64,000 bases of DNA from Bradyrhizobium sp. CCBAU 51765 (lineage in GTDB: Bacteria; Pseudomonadota; Alphaproteobacteria; Rhizobiales; Xanthobacteraceae). Of this stretch, positions 52,657 to 64,000 are shown one piece after another (positions within the stretch are counted from its first letter, which is position 1; each line of letters begins with the position of its first letter). The notes below the pieces were generated by a model. It saw only the letters and a list, made by a program, of their open reading frames with translations, had not been told where the DNA came from and searched no databases. The DNA is taken from NCBI RefSeq assembly GCF_015291725.1, contig NZ_CP030038.1:124001-188000 (forward strand). The letters are read 5' to 3'. The translations under genes and the position numbers were made by a program.

Positions 52657-53793
52657 TCAACTCGCCCGATTACCGAAGAAGTCCTTGACCTTGGCGAAGA
52701 AACCCTCGGATTCCGGCTGGGTGTTGCCGGAGGAGAGCTTGTCGAACTCGGCCAGCAATTCCTGCTGCTTCTTGGTGAGATTCTGCGGGGTCTCGACCAC
52801 GACCTGGACATACATGTCGCCCATCTGTCGCGAGCGCAGCACCGGCATACCCTTTGATGCAATGCGGAATCGGCGGCCCGACTGGGTTCCGGCGGGCACC
52901 TTCACCTTGGTCTTCGCCTTCTCGATCGTCGGCACCTCGAATTCGCCGCCGAGCGCGGCGGTCACCATCGAGATCGGCACGCGGCAATGCAGATCGGCGC
53001 CGTCGCGTTGGAAGAACTGGTGCTGGGCCAGCGACAGGAAGATGTAGAGGTCGCCGGGCGGTCCGCCGCGGACCCCGGCCTCGCCCTCGCCGGCGAGCCT
53101 GATCCGTGTGCCGTCCTCGACGCCCTGCGGAATGTTGACCGACAGCGTGCGCTCGCGGGTGACCCGGCCCTGGCCCGCGCAGGCCGGGCAGGCGTCCTCG
53201 ATCATCTGGCCGCGGCCCTGGCAGCCAGGACAGGTCCGCTCCAGCGTGAAGAAGCCCTGCGACTGCCGCACGCGGCCGGCGCCGCCGCAGGTCGAGCAGG
53301 TCTTCGGCTTGGTGCCGGCCTTGGCACCGATGCCCGAACAGGCCTCACAGGTGACCGAGACCGGGATCTCGATCTGTGCGGTCTTGCCGCCGAAAGCTTC
53401 CTCGAGGGTGATTTCCATGTTGTAGCGCAGGTCGGCGCCGCGCTCGCGGCCGCCGCGGCCGCGCTGTCCGGCCATGCCAAACAGGTCTTCAAAAATGTCC
53501 GAGAAGGAGGAGGCGAAGCCCGCGCCGAAGCCGGCGCCGCCGCCAAAGCCGCCGCCCTGCTCGAAGGCGGCGTGGCCGTAACGGTCATACGCGGCGCGCT
53601 TGTCCTTGTCCTTCAGGACCTCGTACGCCTCGTTGATTTCCTTGAACTTGACTTCGCTGGTCTCATCCCCGGGATTGCGGTCGGGATGGAATTTCATCGC
53701 CAGCTTGCGGAACGACGATTTCAGCTTGGATTCGTCGGCATCACGTTCGACTTCGAGGGTCTCGTAATAGCAGCGCTTGGTGGACGTGGACAT
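52657..53793 (-). CDS. dnaJ: Chaperone DnaJ
   Basis: 378 residues: a J domain (1-70, with the HPD motif in FHPDRNPGD), a Gly/Phe-rich linker ([17 protein letters not shown]), four zinc-finger CxxCxGxG motifs ([32 protein letters not shown]), and the C-terminal substrate/dimer domains. Stimulates DnaK ATPase and presents unfolded clients. Follows dnaK by 245 nt with a strong hairpin between them. Confidence 0.98.
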   Translation of the reverse strand: MSTSTKRCYYETLEVERDADESKLKSSFRKLAMKFHPDRNPGDETSEVKFKEINEAYEVLKDKDKRAAYDRYGHAAFEQGGGFGGGAGFGAGFASSFSDIFEDLFGMAGQRGRGGRERGADLRYNMEITLEEAFGGKTAQIEIPVSVTCEACSGIGAKAGTKPKTCSTCGGAGRVRQSQGFFTLERTCPGCQGRGQMIEDACPACAGQGRVTRERTLSVNIPQGVEDGTRIRLAGEGEAGVRGGPPGDLYIFLSLAQHQFFQRDGADLHCRVPISMVTAALGGEFEVPTIEKAKTKVKVPAGTQSGRRFRIASKGMPVLRSRQMGDMYVQVVVETPQNLTKKQQELLAEFDKLSSGNTQPESEGFFAKVKDFFGNRAS

Positions 53794-53963
53794 GCTGAGC
53801 TCGGTCTATCCAATCGCGATTCAAGTTGGGGCGAAACAACGTTGCCACGCAGCGATATAAGCGCCCTTCGACCTTGCGGCAGAGGGCAGCATGGCAGCGC
53901 TGAGAATAACGGCTGGGAATTGATCGATTGTAGCGGGAGCGTGCCCCGGCGGCCTCGACGCGA

Positions 53964-53990
53964 CAGCCTCCCCCGCGAAGGGGGAGGCTG
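53964..53990. terminator. Strong hairpin between dnaK and dnaJ
   Basis: CAGCCTCCCCC and GGGGGAGGCTG form an 11-bp stem around GCGAA. No T-tract follows on the minus strand, so it may reduce or process the dnaKJ message rather than end it, helping dnaK to exceed dnaJ. Confidence 0.55.
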
Positions 53991-54038
53991 AAGAAGCGTG
54001 TGGGGTCCAAGCCGCCCGCATCATCACCCTCTCGGGGT

Positions 54039-55940
<1,902 letters not shown>

Positions 55941-56044
55941 GGTCCTGATACCCTTCTTTTTGCGGCAGGTTGGCTGGGCCCAGAAGGCACCCGAACCGAA
56001 ACCCCCTAAGATCAAACATCCGCGATATTGCGATGATTGAGGCT

Positions 56045-56073
56045 CATATAGGAGGGGGGGAGGGGCCCGCAAG
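56045..56073 (-). promoter_or_regulatory. Sigma-32 (RpoH)-like promoter for dnaK
   Basis: On the minus strand CTTGCGG (56067-56073) and CCTATATG (56045-56052) are separated by 14 bp, similar to the RpoH -35 CTTGAAA and -10 CCCCATNT pattern. It gives a leader of about 100 nt before dnaK. Not proof of use. Confidence 0.6.
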
Positions 56074-56335
56074 GACCGAAGCTACGTTTCTGCCGCGAAA
56101 ACATTGGGTTTTGAAAGATGATGTCCCGGCCCCGCCGCCCTTGCGGGTGAGGAATTATTGACAGGTTCGGGCCTTGGCAAGCCCCCGCTACCCGCAACAG
56201 GCCCTGCCCTGTTGCGGCAGGGCCAAACCCGCTAAAAGGCGAACCGGCCGGACAGCCGGCGCAGCTGCTTCGCGCGACAAAGCGGCCCGGCGGCCGACCA
56301 TCGAACGGCCTCAATGTGAACCAATCAGAGTGCCC

Positions 56336-57277
56336 ATGAAGCTGATCCGCCCCCTCGCCGCGCTCGCCCTCCTCGCCGTAACGGTGTTTCCGGCCCTCGC
56401 CGCCGATCCTGTTTTCCCACCTGGCTTGCGCCTCGGCATGGTGCCGTTGATCGGCCTCAGCACCGCCAAGACCTTTCCGGGCTTCGAGAGCGAGGATGGC
56501 AGCGTCAAGGTGCTGGTGACCGAGCTGCCGCCGGCGGCCTATGGCGAGGTCGTGAGCGCCTTCAACTCCAATCCCGCCGGGACCAATGGCGTCACGCAGG
56601 ACAAGATCGAGACCCCCGCGGGCCTCGCCTATTTCACCACCGAAAGCGGCAAGGCCGGCGATACCCCGGTGAAGCGCTATTCGATGATCGTGCCCGGCGC
56701 CGGCTTCTCCGGCTATGTCGCGGTGCAGATCCCGGAGAATGCGACCAAGATCTACACGGATGAAGCGGTGCGGCAGATGTTTGCGAGCACAGTCACCCGC
56801 AGGCAGGTCTCGGCTGAAGAGCAGATCGCGCTGATGCCGTTCAAGATCACCGATCTCGCCAACTTCAAGGACATCCGAACGCTCGCGCCGGGCAGCAGCA
56901 TCATCCTCGCCGACGGCGATGAGAGCACGGGTTACGAGTCGAAGCCGTTCATGATTCTCGGCGTGATCGGCGCCACCCCGCAGCAGGCCGACGACCGCGC
57001 CCGCTTCGCCCAGGAGGCGGCGCTCCAGATTCCCGGCGTGCGCGAGTCGCGCATCACCATGTCCGAGCCGATTCGCATCAACGGCCAGCAGGGCTTCGAG
57101 ACCCGGATCGACGGGGTCAGCGGCAAGGACAAGATCCCTGTGACCGTGGTGCAGTGGATCCGCTTCTCGACTGGCGGCGCATCATTGCGCATCATCGCCA
57201 GCGCCCCGCGCGACCAGTGGCTGCCCGCCTTCACCCGCTTCCGCGCCGTCCGCGACGGCATCCAGCCGAAGGGATAG
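56336..57277 (+). CDS. Secreted protein of unknown function
   Basis: 313 residues from ATG 56336, with a signal peptide (LAALALLAVTVFPALAADP, cleavage near residue 23). The mature part has two similar-looking segments of SFGMVPLIGLSTAKTFPGF and later QGFETRIDGVSGKDKIPVTVVQWIRF type, which resemble beta-sheet periplasmic domains. I do not recognise the family. Divergent from dnaK, convergent with grpE. Confidence 0.7.
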   Translation: MKLIRPLAALALLAVTVFPALAADPVFPPGLRLGMVPLIGLSTAKTFPGFESEDGSVKVLVTELPPAAYGEVVSAFNSNPAGTNGVTQDKIETPAGLAYFTTESGKAGDTPVKRYSMIVPGAGFSGYVAVQIPENATKIYTDEAVRQMFASTVTRRQVSAEEQIALMPFKITDLANFKDIRTLAPGSSIILADGDESTGYESKPFMILGVIGATPQQADDRARFAQEAALQIPGVRESRITMSEPIRINGQQGFETRIDGVSGKDKIPVTVVQWIRFSTGGASLRIIASAPRDQWLPAFTRFRAVRDGIQPKG

Positions 57278-57286
57278 CTGCATCCG

Positions 57287-57375
57287 CAAGCGAGATGCGC
57301 TCCCCCCTCGCTTGCGGGGGGCTGGGAGAGCGCTGTCGCACCAGCGAAGACTCTCCCAGAGGAGAGCCTCAACCA
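57287..57375. repeat. Palindromic repeat GCAAGCGAG...CTCGCTTGC with CTCTCCCAG arms
   Basis: GCAAGCGAGATGCGCTCCCC pairs with CCCTCGCTTGC, and a second hairpin is formed by GGGAGAGC/ACTCTCCCAG. Between convergent genes, so a likely terminator. Confidence 0.7.
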
Positions 57376-57401
57376 GCCGCTTCGCGCACCATGAGGATCG
57401 A

Positions 57402-58022
57402 TCAGTTCGGCGCGCCGTTCGATTCATTGTTGTTGTTGGCGGCGGGGGCCGCCTTCGCACCGCCCTTGGCGACACCGACCAGCGCCGGGCGCAGCACGCG
57501 CTCGCCGATGGTATAGCCGGCCTGCACGACCTGCACCACGGTGCCTGACGGCACCGACGCATCGGGCACCTCGAACATCGCCTGCTGGAAGTTCGGGTCG
57601 AACTTCTGGCCCTGCGGATCGAACTTCTTCACGCCGTGTTTTTCCAGCGCATTGAGCAGCGAGCGCTCGGTGAGCTCGACGCCCTCGATCAGCGAGGTCA
57701 GGCCGGGATCCGCCGCGGCACGCGCCTCGGCCGGAACGGCATCGAGCGCGCGCTGGAGATTGTCGGCGATGTCGAGCACATCGCGGGCAAAACCGGTGAT
57801 GCCGTAGAGCCTCGCGTCGGCGACCTCCTTGGTGGTGCGCTTGCGCAGATTCTCCATCTCGGCCAGCGTCCGCAGCATGCGGTCGCGCGCTTCGGCGGCT
57901 TCCTTCTGCAACGCTTCGACCGAGCCCGGCTCGGGATCGTCGGGCATGACGTAGGGCTTTGACACCACGGGCTCGGGCGTCGGCGCGGTCGTGTCTTCGG
58001 GTTGCCGGTCTCGATCGGTCAT
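57402..58022 (-). CDS. grpE: Nucleotide exchange factor GrpE
   Basis: 206 residues: an acidic/Pro-rich N-terminal tail, a long coiled-coil helix (about 40-95, [27 protein letters not shown]), and the C-terminal beta domain with the family signature around [24 protein letters not shown]. It releases ADP from DnaK. Followed on the same strand by nothing else; hrcA lies 96 nt upstream in the same direction, so hrcA-grpE form an operon. Confidence 0.96.
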   Translation of the reverse strand: MTDRDRQPEDTTAPTPEPVVSKPYVMPDDPEPGSVEALQKEAAEARDRMLRTLAEMENLRKRTTKEVADARLYGITGFARDVLDIADNLQRALDAVPAEARAAADPGLTSLIEGVELTERSLLNALEKHGVKKFDPQGQKFDPNFQQAMFEVPDASVPSGTVVQVVQAGYTIGERVLRPALVGVAKGGAKAAPAANNNNESNGAPN

Positions 58023-58118
58023 CGGCTCTAATCTCGAACTCGTTTCCAGGGATTGTTGGCCCGGATATCGTGCCTAAGCTCACGAAAATCAAGCGCCCGT
58101 GATCGGAGGAGGCGCCGG

Positions 58119-59207
58119 TCAGCCCCCCAAGAGGCGGCTGACGATGCGGGCGGCATAGTCCACGGTCGTGATCACGCGGGCATAATTCAGCCGTGTCGGC
58201 CCGATCACGCCGAGAACGCCGACGATGTGGCCGGCGGCATCCCGATAGGGCGAGATGATGGTGGAGGACCCCGACAGCGAGAACAGCTTGTTCTCACTGC
58301 CGATGAAGATGCGCACGCCCTCCGCGGTCTCGGCGCGGCCGAGCAGGTCGATCACGCCGCGCTTGGTCTCGAGGTCGTCGAACAACAGGCGAACGCGCTC
58401 CAGATCCTCCAGCGCATGCAGATCTTCGAGCAGATTGGCATGGCCGCGGACGATCAGCTGGCGATCCTCGTTCTCGCCGCCGGACCAGCTGGCGATGCCG
58501 GCCGAGATCACCTTCTGCGTCAGCTGATCGAGTTCGGCACGGGCCTCTCCAAGGGCCGTCTCGAGCTCGAGCCGCGCCTCGGCCAGGGTGCGGCCGCGGA
58601 TCCGCGCATTGAGGAAATTGCCGGCCTCGGTGAGCGCCGAGGAGGGAACCCCGGGCGGCAGCGCCAGCACGCGGTTTTCCACCTGGCCGTCCTCGCCGAC
58701 GAGGATGACCAGCGCTTTCTCCGGTTCCAGGCGGACGAATTCGATGTGCTTGAGCCGCGCATTGGATTTTGGCGTCAACACGACGGCGGCGGCCCGGGTG
58801 AGGCCGGAGAGCCGCATCAAGGCCTGGTCCAGCGCCGCCTCGACCGACTGCGCCTCGCCGACCGAGGAGAGCTGGCTCTGGATCGACTGCCGCTCGGCCT
58901 CGTTGAGGTCGCCGACCTGCATCAGGGCATCGACGAAGAAGCGCAGGCCGAGTTCCGTCGGCAACCGGCCGGCGGAGGTGTGCGGGGCATAGATCAGGCC
59001 GAGCTGTTCCAGATCCGCCATGACGTTACGGACCGAGGCCGGCGACAACGGCATGGCGATCAGGCGGGAAATGTTGCGCGAGCCGACCGGCTCGCCGGTC
59101 GCGAGGTAGCTTTCGACAATTTGACGAAAGATGTCGCGGGAACGCTCGTTGAGCTGGGCAAGGCCTGCGCGCGGCGCGATCAGATGGATCGGATCGTGAT
59201 GGGCCAC
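58119..59207 (-). CDS. hrcA: Heat-inducible transcription repressor HrcA
   Basis: 362 residues. N-terminal winged HTH (about 15-90, [27 protein letters not shown]...[26 protein letters not shown]) and a GAF-like C-terminal domain ending [21 protein letters not shown]. HrcA represses CIRCE-controlled groESL or hrcA operons in many bacteria. I found no CIRCE element in the window upstream of hrcA or dnaK. Divergent from rph. Confidence 0.96.
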   Translation of the reverse strand: MAHHDPIHLIAPRAGLAQLNERSRDIFRQIVESYLATGEPVGSRNISRLIAMPLSPASVRNVMADLEQLGLIYAPHTSAGRLPTELGLRFFVDALMQVGDLNEAERQSIQSQLSSVGEAQSVEAALDQALMRLSGLTRAAAVVLTPKSNARLKHIEFVRLEPEKALVILVGEDGQVENRVLALPPGVPSSALTEAGNFLNARIRGRTLAEARLELETALGEARAELDQLTQKVISAGIASWSGGENEDRQLIVRGHANLLEDLHALEDLERVRLLFDDLETKRGVIDLLGRAETAEGVRIFIGSENKLFSLSGSSTIISPYRDAAGHIVGVLGVIGPTRLNYARVITTVDYAARIVSRLLGG

Positions 59208-59375
59208 AGACGGTAACTCCTCTCAGATATTGGTAATTTGTCTATCCCGGGCGCTTCTGACAAGCGTGGCGTTTGCGGCCGCGAAATCAGGGGGTGAAAA
59301 AGCCTTGCCGCCCATCCCCGCCGCACCTACAAGCACCGCGAGCAGCCTTTTCCCGTGAGTTTTGGAGGATTTCCC

Positions 59376-60089
59376 ATGCGGCCAAGCCGCCGTGCGCCCG
59401 ACGAATTGCGCCCCGTGACGCTGGAGCGCGGCGTGGTGAAATATGCGGAAGGGTCGTGCCTGGTGAAATTCGGCGACACCCATGTGCTGGTCACCGCCAC
59501 GCTGGAGGACCGCCTGCCGCCGTGGCTGAAGGGCCAGGGCCGCGGCTGGGTCACCGCCGAATACGGCATGCTGCCGCGCGCGACCTCGGAACGGACCCGC
59601 CGCGAGGCCTCCGCCGGCAAGCAGAGCGGCCGCACCGTCGAGATCCAGCGCCTGATCGGCCGCTCGCTCCGCACCATCATCAATCTCGAAGCGCTCGGCG
59701 AGCGCCAGATCACGGTCGATTGCGACGTGCTTCAGGCCGATGGCGGCACGCGCACGGCCTCGATCACGGGCGCCTGGGTCGCCCTCGCCGATTGCGTCAA
59801 CTGGATGAAGGCGCGCAACATGGTCAAGGCCAACGTCCTGCGCGACAACGTCGCCGCGATCTCCTGCGGCATCTACAACGGCACGCCGGTGCTCGACCTC
59901 GACTACGCCGAGGATTCCGAGGCCGAGACCGACGCCAATTTCGTCATGACCGGCGATGGCCGCATCATCGAGGTGCAGGGCACCGCGGAACGCGAGCCGT
60001 TCACCGAGGCCGAGCTGCTGGCGCTGATGGCGCTGGCCCGCAAGGGCGTCGCGCGCCTGGTGGACTTGCAGAAACTGGCTGTGGCGTAG
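59376..60089 (+). CDS. rph: Ribonuclease PH
   Basis: 237 residues from ATG 59376 with GGAGGA 7 nt upstream; a GTG at 59355 would precede the ribosome site. The RNase PH domain contains [25 protein letters not shown] and [23 protein letters not shown] residues. A phosphorolytic 3'-5' exoribonuclease trimming tRNA ends. Followed by rdgB after 10 nt and by hemW, one operon. Confidence 0.96.
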   Translation: MRPSRRAPDELRPVTLERGVVKYAEGSCLVKFGDTHVLVTATLEDRLPPWLKGQGRGWVTAEYGMLPRATSERTRREASAGKQSGRTVEIQRLIGRSLRTIINLEALGERQITVDCDVLQADGGTRTASITGAWVALADCVNWMKARNMVKANVLRDNVAAISCGIYNGTPVLDLDYAEDSEAETDANFVMTGDGRIIEVQGTAEREPFTEAELLALMALARKGVARLVDLQKLAVA

Positions 60090-60099
60090 TCAATAGGTC

Positions 60100-60735
60100 A
60101 TGCACCGCCGAATCACGGACAAGCTGGTCATCGCGACCCACAATCCCGGCAAGCTCGCCGAGATGCGGGAGCTGCTTGCGCCGTACGGCATCGAGGCGGT
60201 GTCGGCGGGAGAGCTCGGCCTGTCCGAGCCGGACGAGACCGGCAGCGATTTCCGCAGCAACGCCGCGATCAAGGCGATCGCGGCGGCGCAAGCAGCCAGG
60301 CTTCCCGCCTTCGCCGATGATTCCGGCATCGTCGTCGACGCGCTCGACGGCGCGCCCGGCATCTACAGCGCGCGCTGGGCCGGCCCCTCCAAGGATTTCA
60401 ATGCGGCGATGGCGCAGATCGAGCGCCTGTTGCAGGAGCGCGGCGCCACCACGCCGGACAAGCGCAGAGCCCATTTCGTCTCGGCACTCTGCGTCGCCTG
60501 GCCCGACGATCATCTCGAACAGGTCGAGGCGCGCGTCGACGGCACGCTGGTCTGGCCGCCGCGCGGAACTGCCGGCTTCGGCTACGATCCGATGTTCCTG
60601 CCCGACGGCCACAACCGCACCTTCGGCGAGATGGAGAGCATCGAGAAGCACGGCCTGCCGCCGCTTGGCCTCGGCCTGTCGCATCGCGCCCGCGCTTTCG
60701 TGAAACTGGCGGAGATCTGCCTTGAGCCGCGCTAG
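60100..60735 (+). CDS. rdgB: Non-canonical purine NTP pyrophosphatase (RdgB/HAM1)
   Basis: 211 residues with [11 protein letters not shown] at the N-terminus, the [24 protein letters not shown] loop, and [17 protein letters not shown], all conserved in RdgB. It hydrolyses dITP and XTP to monophosphates, cleaning the nucleotide pool. It lies 10 nt after rph and overlaps hemW by 14 nt. Confidence 0.96.
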   Translation: MHRRITDKLVIATHNPGKLAEMRELLAPYGIEAVSAGELGLSEPDETGSDFRSNAAIKAIAAAQAARLPAFADDSGIVVDALDGAPGIYSARWAGPSKDFNAAMAQIERLLQERGATTPDKRRAHFVSALCVAWPDDHLEQVEARVDGTLVWPPRGTAGFGYDPMFLPDGHNRTFGEMESIEKHGLPPLGLGLSHRARAFVKLAEICLEPR

Positions 60736-61927
60736 AGCGTTTTCGAGCGAAGTGGATACCGGTTCGCGCAAGGAAAACGCGTCAAAACAAGCCTTCGGCG
60801 TCTACGTGCACTGGCCGTTTTGCCTGTCGAAATGTCCCTATTGCGACTTCAACAGCCACGTTCGCCACGCCGCGATCGACGAGGCGCGCTTCGCTTCCGC
60901 CTTTGCGCGCGAGATCGCAACCACCGCAGAGCGTGCGCCGGGTCGCGAGGTCACCTCGATCTTCCTCGGTGGCGGCACGCCATCCCTGATGCAGCCCGCA
61001 ACCGTCGGCGCCGTGCTCGATGCGATCGGCAAGCACTGGACCGTCGCAGGCGACGTCGAGGTCACGCTGGAAGCGAACCCGACCAGCGTCGAAGCCACGC
61101 GCTTCGCCGGCTATCGCAGCGCCGGCGTCAACCGCGTCTCGCTCGGCGTGCAGGCGCTCGACGATGCCTCGCTGAAAGCGCTCGGCCGCATGCACAGCGC
61201 GCGCGAGGCACTCGATGCCGTCGCCATCGCACGCCGCTCGTTCGACCGCTATTCGTTCGACCTGATCTACGCCCGTCCCGACCAGACGCCGGCGATGTGG
61301 GCCGACGAGTTGCGTCTCGCCATCGATGAAGCGGCCGAGCATCTGTCGCTCTATCAATTGACGATCGAGGAAGGCACGCCGTTCTTCGGCCTGCACCAGG
61401 CCGGCAAATTGAAGACGCCGGATGAAGCGGTCGCGCGCGCGCTCTACGACGTCACGCAGGAGACCTGCGACAGGCTGGGTCTGCCCGCCTACGAGATTTC
61501 CAATCACGCGCGGCGCGGCGCCGAATGCCGGCACAATCTGGTATACTGGCGCGGCGAGGAATATGCCGGCATCGGCCCCGGCGCGCATGGCCGCCTCGAC
61601 ATCGACGGTATCAGGCACGCCACCGCCACCGAGAAGCGTCCCGAGGCCTGGCTGCTGCGCGTCGAGACCAACGGCCACGGCGTCGTCACCGACGAGCGCC
61701 TCAACAGCGAAGAGCGCGCCGACGAATTCCTGCTGATGGGATTGCGTCTCGCCGAGGGCATCGACCCCGAGCGCTACACCGCCCTCTCCGGCCGCCCGCT
61801 CGACCCCCGCCGCATCGCGCTGCTGCGCGAGGAAGGCGCGATCACGGTGGATCCGACGGGCCGGCTGCGCGTGACCAGCAGCGGATTTCCGGTGCTGGAT
61901 GCGGTGGTCGCGGATCTGGCGGCGTAG
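60722..61927 (+). CDS. hemW: HemW-like radical SAM heme chaperone
   Basis: 401 residues if started at TTG 60722 inside the end of rdgB; GTG 60752 is an alternative. The radical SAM cluster motif C34-x3-C38-x2-C41 lies in FCLSKCPYC, followed by [10 protein letters not shown] and the HemN C-terminal domain. HemW resembles oxygen-independent coproporphyrinogen oxidase but acts as a heme chaperone in known cases. Residues about 5-22 are encoded by a palindromic repeat (60733-60790), so the real start is uncertain. Confidence 0.92.
   Translation: MSRARAFSSEVDTGSRKENASKQAFGVYVHWPFCLSKCPYCDFNSHVRHAAIDEARFASAFAREIATTAERAPGREVTSIFLGGGTPSLMQPATVGAVLDAIGKHWTVAGDVEVTLEANPTSVEATRFAGYRSAGVNRVSLGVQALDDASLKALGRMHSAREALDAVAIARRSFDRYSFDLIYARPDQTPAMWADELRLAIDEAAEHLSLYQLTIEEGTPFFGLHQAGKLKTPDEAVARALYDVTQETCDRLGLPAYEISNHARRGAECRHNLVYWRGEEYAGIGPGAHGRLDIDGIRHATATEKRPEAWLLRVETNGHGVVTDERLNSEERADEFLLMGLRLAEGIDPERYTALSGRPLDPRRIALLREEGAITVDPTGRLRVTSSGFPVLDAVVADLAA
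60733..60790. repeat. Palindromic repeat inside the hemW coding start
   Basis: GCGTTTTC (60737-60744) pairs with GAAAACGC (60773-60780), around GAGCGAAGTGGATACCGGTT. The TAGAGCGTTTTC form is a repeat common in related genomes. Here it is translated as the N-terminal part of HemW or lies in its leader. Confidence 0.7.
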
Positions 61928-62038
61928 CGCTACAGACGCGAGCCGCTATCTCGCGATGCAGTAGATGGCTAACACGAGTGAGGGGGGCTTCAGCAGCAAT
62001 CCCTTGCGCGAGCTATTACGATAATGCAACCTTAGCTT

Positions 62039-62360
62039 ATGTATTTGATTTATGTAGATGAGAGTGGCGATCCTGGCCTCACCAATGCGCGTCTTCAATC
62101 CTATTCCCAATGATCAACACCACGGATCTGGGTATAGGCAGATGCCCCTCACCAGAATTATTGAGGACCCGAGCGTTCGAGATTCGGAGCATTCCTATTT
62201 CATACAAGCAGCAGACGCCGTAGCTTGGGCCTGTTATCAGAGATACGCGCCGTCAAAATATGTCCGGCAAAAGGGAGCCCGAAACTACTTCGCTCGCTTG
62301 GAGCCCGTGCTGTTGAAGGTAGCCACGCGGCGGAATCAGCTGGCTATCGTAGAACTATAA
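62039..62360 (+). pseudogene. DUF3800 protein remnant with an internal deletion
   Basis: ATG 62039 reads MYLIYVDESGDPGLTN, the typical N-terminus of DUF3800 proteins with the DES(G)D motif, then stops at 62111. In another frame from about 62088 the sequence reads MRVFNPIPNDQHH...IQAADAVAWACYQR...VRQKGARNYF, the typical DUF3800 C-terminus, stopping at 62360. Intact members are about 230 residues; the middle is missing and the frame shifts at the junction, so it is non-functional. Flanking DNA is AT-rich (about 35-53% GC). Confidence 0.8.
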
Positions 62361-62494
62361 ATTAAAAGGGAGCTAACCTTGCGGTTGCTCCCCGGAGAAA
62401 TCCTAACCTTCCTCAGTGGAAGGGTCAGATTTCGATAGCAATATAGCCGTTTTTAACATAAGAATCAAGAAGTTAAAGCATTTCGACTAACCGA

Positions 62495-62522
62495 CTCATT
62501 TCATTGGTGAAATGAGGTTTTT
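62495..62522 (+). terminator. Rho-independent terminator between the DUF3800 remnant and the LpoA-like gene
   Basis: CTCATTTCA (62495-62503) pairs with TGAAATGAG (62508-62516) around TTGG, followed by GTTTTT. Perfect stem with T-tract on the plus strand. Confidence 0.85.
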
Positions 62523-62527
62523 CGCAG

Positions 62528-63760
62528 CTACGCCCCAAAACTCTTCGGCGAGCCTGCGACCGCAACACCGCCGCCCTGCGTCACCTTCATCACCGCGAGC
62601 CCGCGCTCGTTGGTGCCGTCCGCGCGGAAGCGGAACAGGCCGTCGATGCCGGCGAAACCCGAAGGATTGGTCAGCACGTCCGGCGAGAAGCGCGTGGGAC
62701 CTTGCGTGCGCGCCAGCGCGGCGACGAGCGCGACCGCGTCGTAGGCCAATGTCGCCGTGCGCACCGGCTCGGCGCCATATTTGGTGCGATAGCGGCCGGA
62801 GAAGGCGCGGAAACCGGCCGGGTCTGGCGCGGCGTAGAGACCGCCCTGGAGCGCGGCGCTGGCATAGACGCGCGGATTGTCCCACAGGCCGGTGCCGAGC
62901 AGCTGGATGTTGCGCAGGTTCGCGCCCGCCGCCGTCATCGCATCCGCCACCGACACCACGGCATCGCCGTCATCGGCAATGAACAGCGCATCCGCGCTGC
63001 CGAGCTGCTGCGCCACGGTGCGTGCCGGCGTGGCGCGATCGGCACCGTATTTCTCGAAGGCGACGATCCGCCCGCCGCGCCGCGGCACCGCCGCTTTCAC
63101 CGCCGCTTCGACGACATTGCCATAGGCATTGTCGGGCACCAGCACGGCGAAGGAGCGCTTTCCGATGCTGGCGGAATATTCGACGATGCGGTTGACGTCG
63201 GACTCCGGCAGGAACGAGAGCAGATAGACGCCGCGTCCGGCGATGCTGGAATCGGTCGAGAACGCGATGACGGAAATGCCGCGCGTGCGCGCGACCTGCG
63301 CCACCGCCGGCACCGACTGCGCGAACAGCGGCCCGAGGATGATCTCGGCGCCTTCGTCGACCGCCTGCTGCGCGCCGGCTTGCGCGCCTTGCGGGCTGCC
63401 ATTGTCGTCCTTGATCAGGAGCTGGATGTTCGGGTTCTGGAACTCGGCCAGTGCCATCTCGGCGGCGTTGCGCATGGATTGCGCCGCGAGGCCGGCATTG
63501 CCGGCGGCCGAGAGCGGCAGAATCACGGCGACCTTCACACCGCCGGTGCCGGCGGTCGTCGCCTGTTGCGGGGGACCCGCCGGCTGGGCCGGCGGCGCGG
63601 AGCTCGAGAACGGGTTGGAGAACTGGCTGAGACTCTGCTGCACACCGGCGCAGGCCGACAGCACGGGCGCACCGAGCAACAGGCCGAGCGCACTCCGGCG
63701 GGTGGCTCCCGACGATCGGGATCCCGGAGCGGGAGACTTTGGATGACGCGGGCCCATCAT
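62528..63760 (-). CDS. Penicillin-binding protein activator (LpoA-like) lipoprotein with a periplasmic-binding-protein fold
   Basis: 410 residues from ATG 63760 (GAGAAG before it); an upstream in-frame start at 63799 has weaker support. N-terminus: ATRRSALGLLLGAPVLSACAG, a twin-arginine-like signal with lipobox LSAC. Then a Pro/Ala linker and a leucine-binding type I periplasmic-binding fold (VKVAVILPLSAAGNAGLAAQSMRNAAEMAL...). Such alphaproteobacterial proteins are called LpoA-like; activation of a peptidoglycan synthase is inferred. Confidence 0.82.
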   Translation of the reverse strand: MMGPRHPKSPAPGSRSSGATRRSALGLLLGAPVLSACAGVQQSLSQFSNPFSSSAPPAQPAGPPQQATTAGTGGVKVAVILPLSAAGNAGLAAQSMRNAAEMALAEFQNPNIQLLIKDDNGSPQGAQAGAQQAVDEGAEIILGPLFAQSVPAVAQVARTRGISVIAFSTDSSIAGRGVYLLSFLPESDVNRIVEYSASIGKRSFAVLVPDNAYGNVVEAAVKAAVPRRGGRIVAFEKYGADRATPARTVAQQLGSADALFIADDGDAVVSVADAMTAAGANLRNIQLLGTGLWDNPRVYASAALQGGLYAAPDPAGFRAFSGRYRTKYGAEPVRTATLAYDAVALVAALARTQGPTRFSPDVLTNPSGFAGIDGLFRFRADGTNERGLAVMKVTQGGGVAVAGSPKSFGA

Positions 63761-63853
63761 GGCAGCTTCTCTTCTGACCCGCCGTCGCCGGCCGGTCACG
63801 ACATTCCTTCCGCGACACAGGCCGCGGATTCAGGCATATTGTCGGCAAACAGT

Positions 63854-64000
63854 TAACCAAAACAAAAGGATAACAGCCGCTTAACGCGACCGCCTTCCTG
63901 TCATGGCAGCCGTTCGCCGTCGCTCATCCAGCATCAAGGCGGCGTTTCCGTCGTGAATATGGCGCGATGGCCCCTCATTCCCACTCGAGGTGATCCCGGC
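63854..64000. other. Gene start or promoter region cut by the window end
   Basis: AT-rich bases near 63854-63880 (AAAACAAAAGG) could hold promoters for the LpoA-like gene and an outward-reading gene. A frame starting GTG 63952/ATG 63958 remains open to the end (fewer than 20 codons), too short to name; in related genomes rsmI often stands here. Confidence 0.3.

Noticed and set aside
58053..59216. A 387-codon open frame opposite hrcA
   Set aside because: Antisense to HrcA; contains no recognisable motif.
59208..59375. CIRCE element between hrcA and rph
   Set aside because: No TTAGCACTC-N9-GAGTGCTAA or close variant could be found.

Overview
This window is a high-GC (mostly 63-67%) chromosomal segment of an alphaproteobacterium of the order Rhizobiales, most likely Bradyrhizobium or a close relative. 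I base this on gene order and protein character: nrnC-lptC-lptA-lptB-rpoN-hpf-ptsN, infC/rpmI-rplT/pheS-pheT, dnaK-dnaJ-pmtA and grpE-hrcA/rph-rdgB-hemW. The many families of palindromic intergenic repeats also resemble those of Bradyrhizobium genomes. No species name can be given from sequence alone.

Layout. 1-2.7 kb: the end of a PaoABC-type molybdenum hydroxylase operon, with the Moco subunit cut by the window edge and followed by an FAD subunit carrying four extra cysteines. 3.0-5.4 kb: a polysaccharide pair, an O-antigen ligase-like membrane protein and a secreted GH5 glycosidase. 5.5-12.2 kb: the LPS-export/sigma-54 cluster. 12.5-20.9 kb: an MFS transporter, tRNA-Leu(CAG), an NDUFA9-like protein, uppP, fzlA, queG, a thioesterase, an NTF2-like protein and an alpha/beta hydrolase. 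21-28 kb: translation genes (infC with an ATT start, rpmI, rplT, pheS, pheT), interrupted by two small secreted proteins and a DUF559 nuclease gene boxed by inverted repeats. 28-36 kb: a TSUP permease, an FAD amine oxidase, a YiiX-like hydrolase, the divergent csoR/copA copper pair with an operator dyad, nikR and an EI24/CysZ-like protein. 36-42.8 kb: an EmrAB-type efflux pair, nth, DUF2244, an Ada/Ogt-like protein, gpmA and dapB.

42.9-49.8 kb is the most distinctive accessory block. Five co-oriented genes encode an almost pure RTX-repeat protein, a type I secretion ABC permease/ATPase, its HlyD adaptor, a PAS/LuxR-type regulator and a secreted M23 peptidase. It reads as a self-contained secretion module lacking only its outer-membrane channel. 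50-61.9 kb returns to housekeeping: DUF1330, pyrF, an FMN reductase, pmtA, dnaJ, dnaK with a sigma-32-like promoter, grpE, hrcA, rph, rdgB and hemW. It ends with a DUF3800 pseudogene in AT-richer DNA and a LpoA-like lipoprotein.

How it fits together: most of the window is core biology (envelope assembly, nitrogen/sigma-54 signalling, translation, protein folding). Over it lies a dense layer of repeat palindromes. In several places these supply the stop codon, terminator or start region of a gene, or the end of a protein. The best candidates for something undescribed are the RTX/LuxR/M23 module and the DUF559 gene enclosed by a 41-bp inverted repeat between pheS and pheT.
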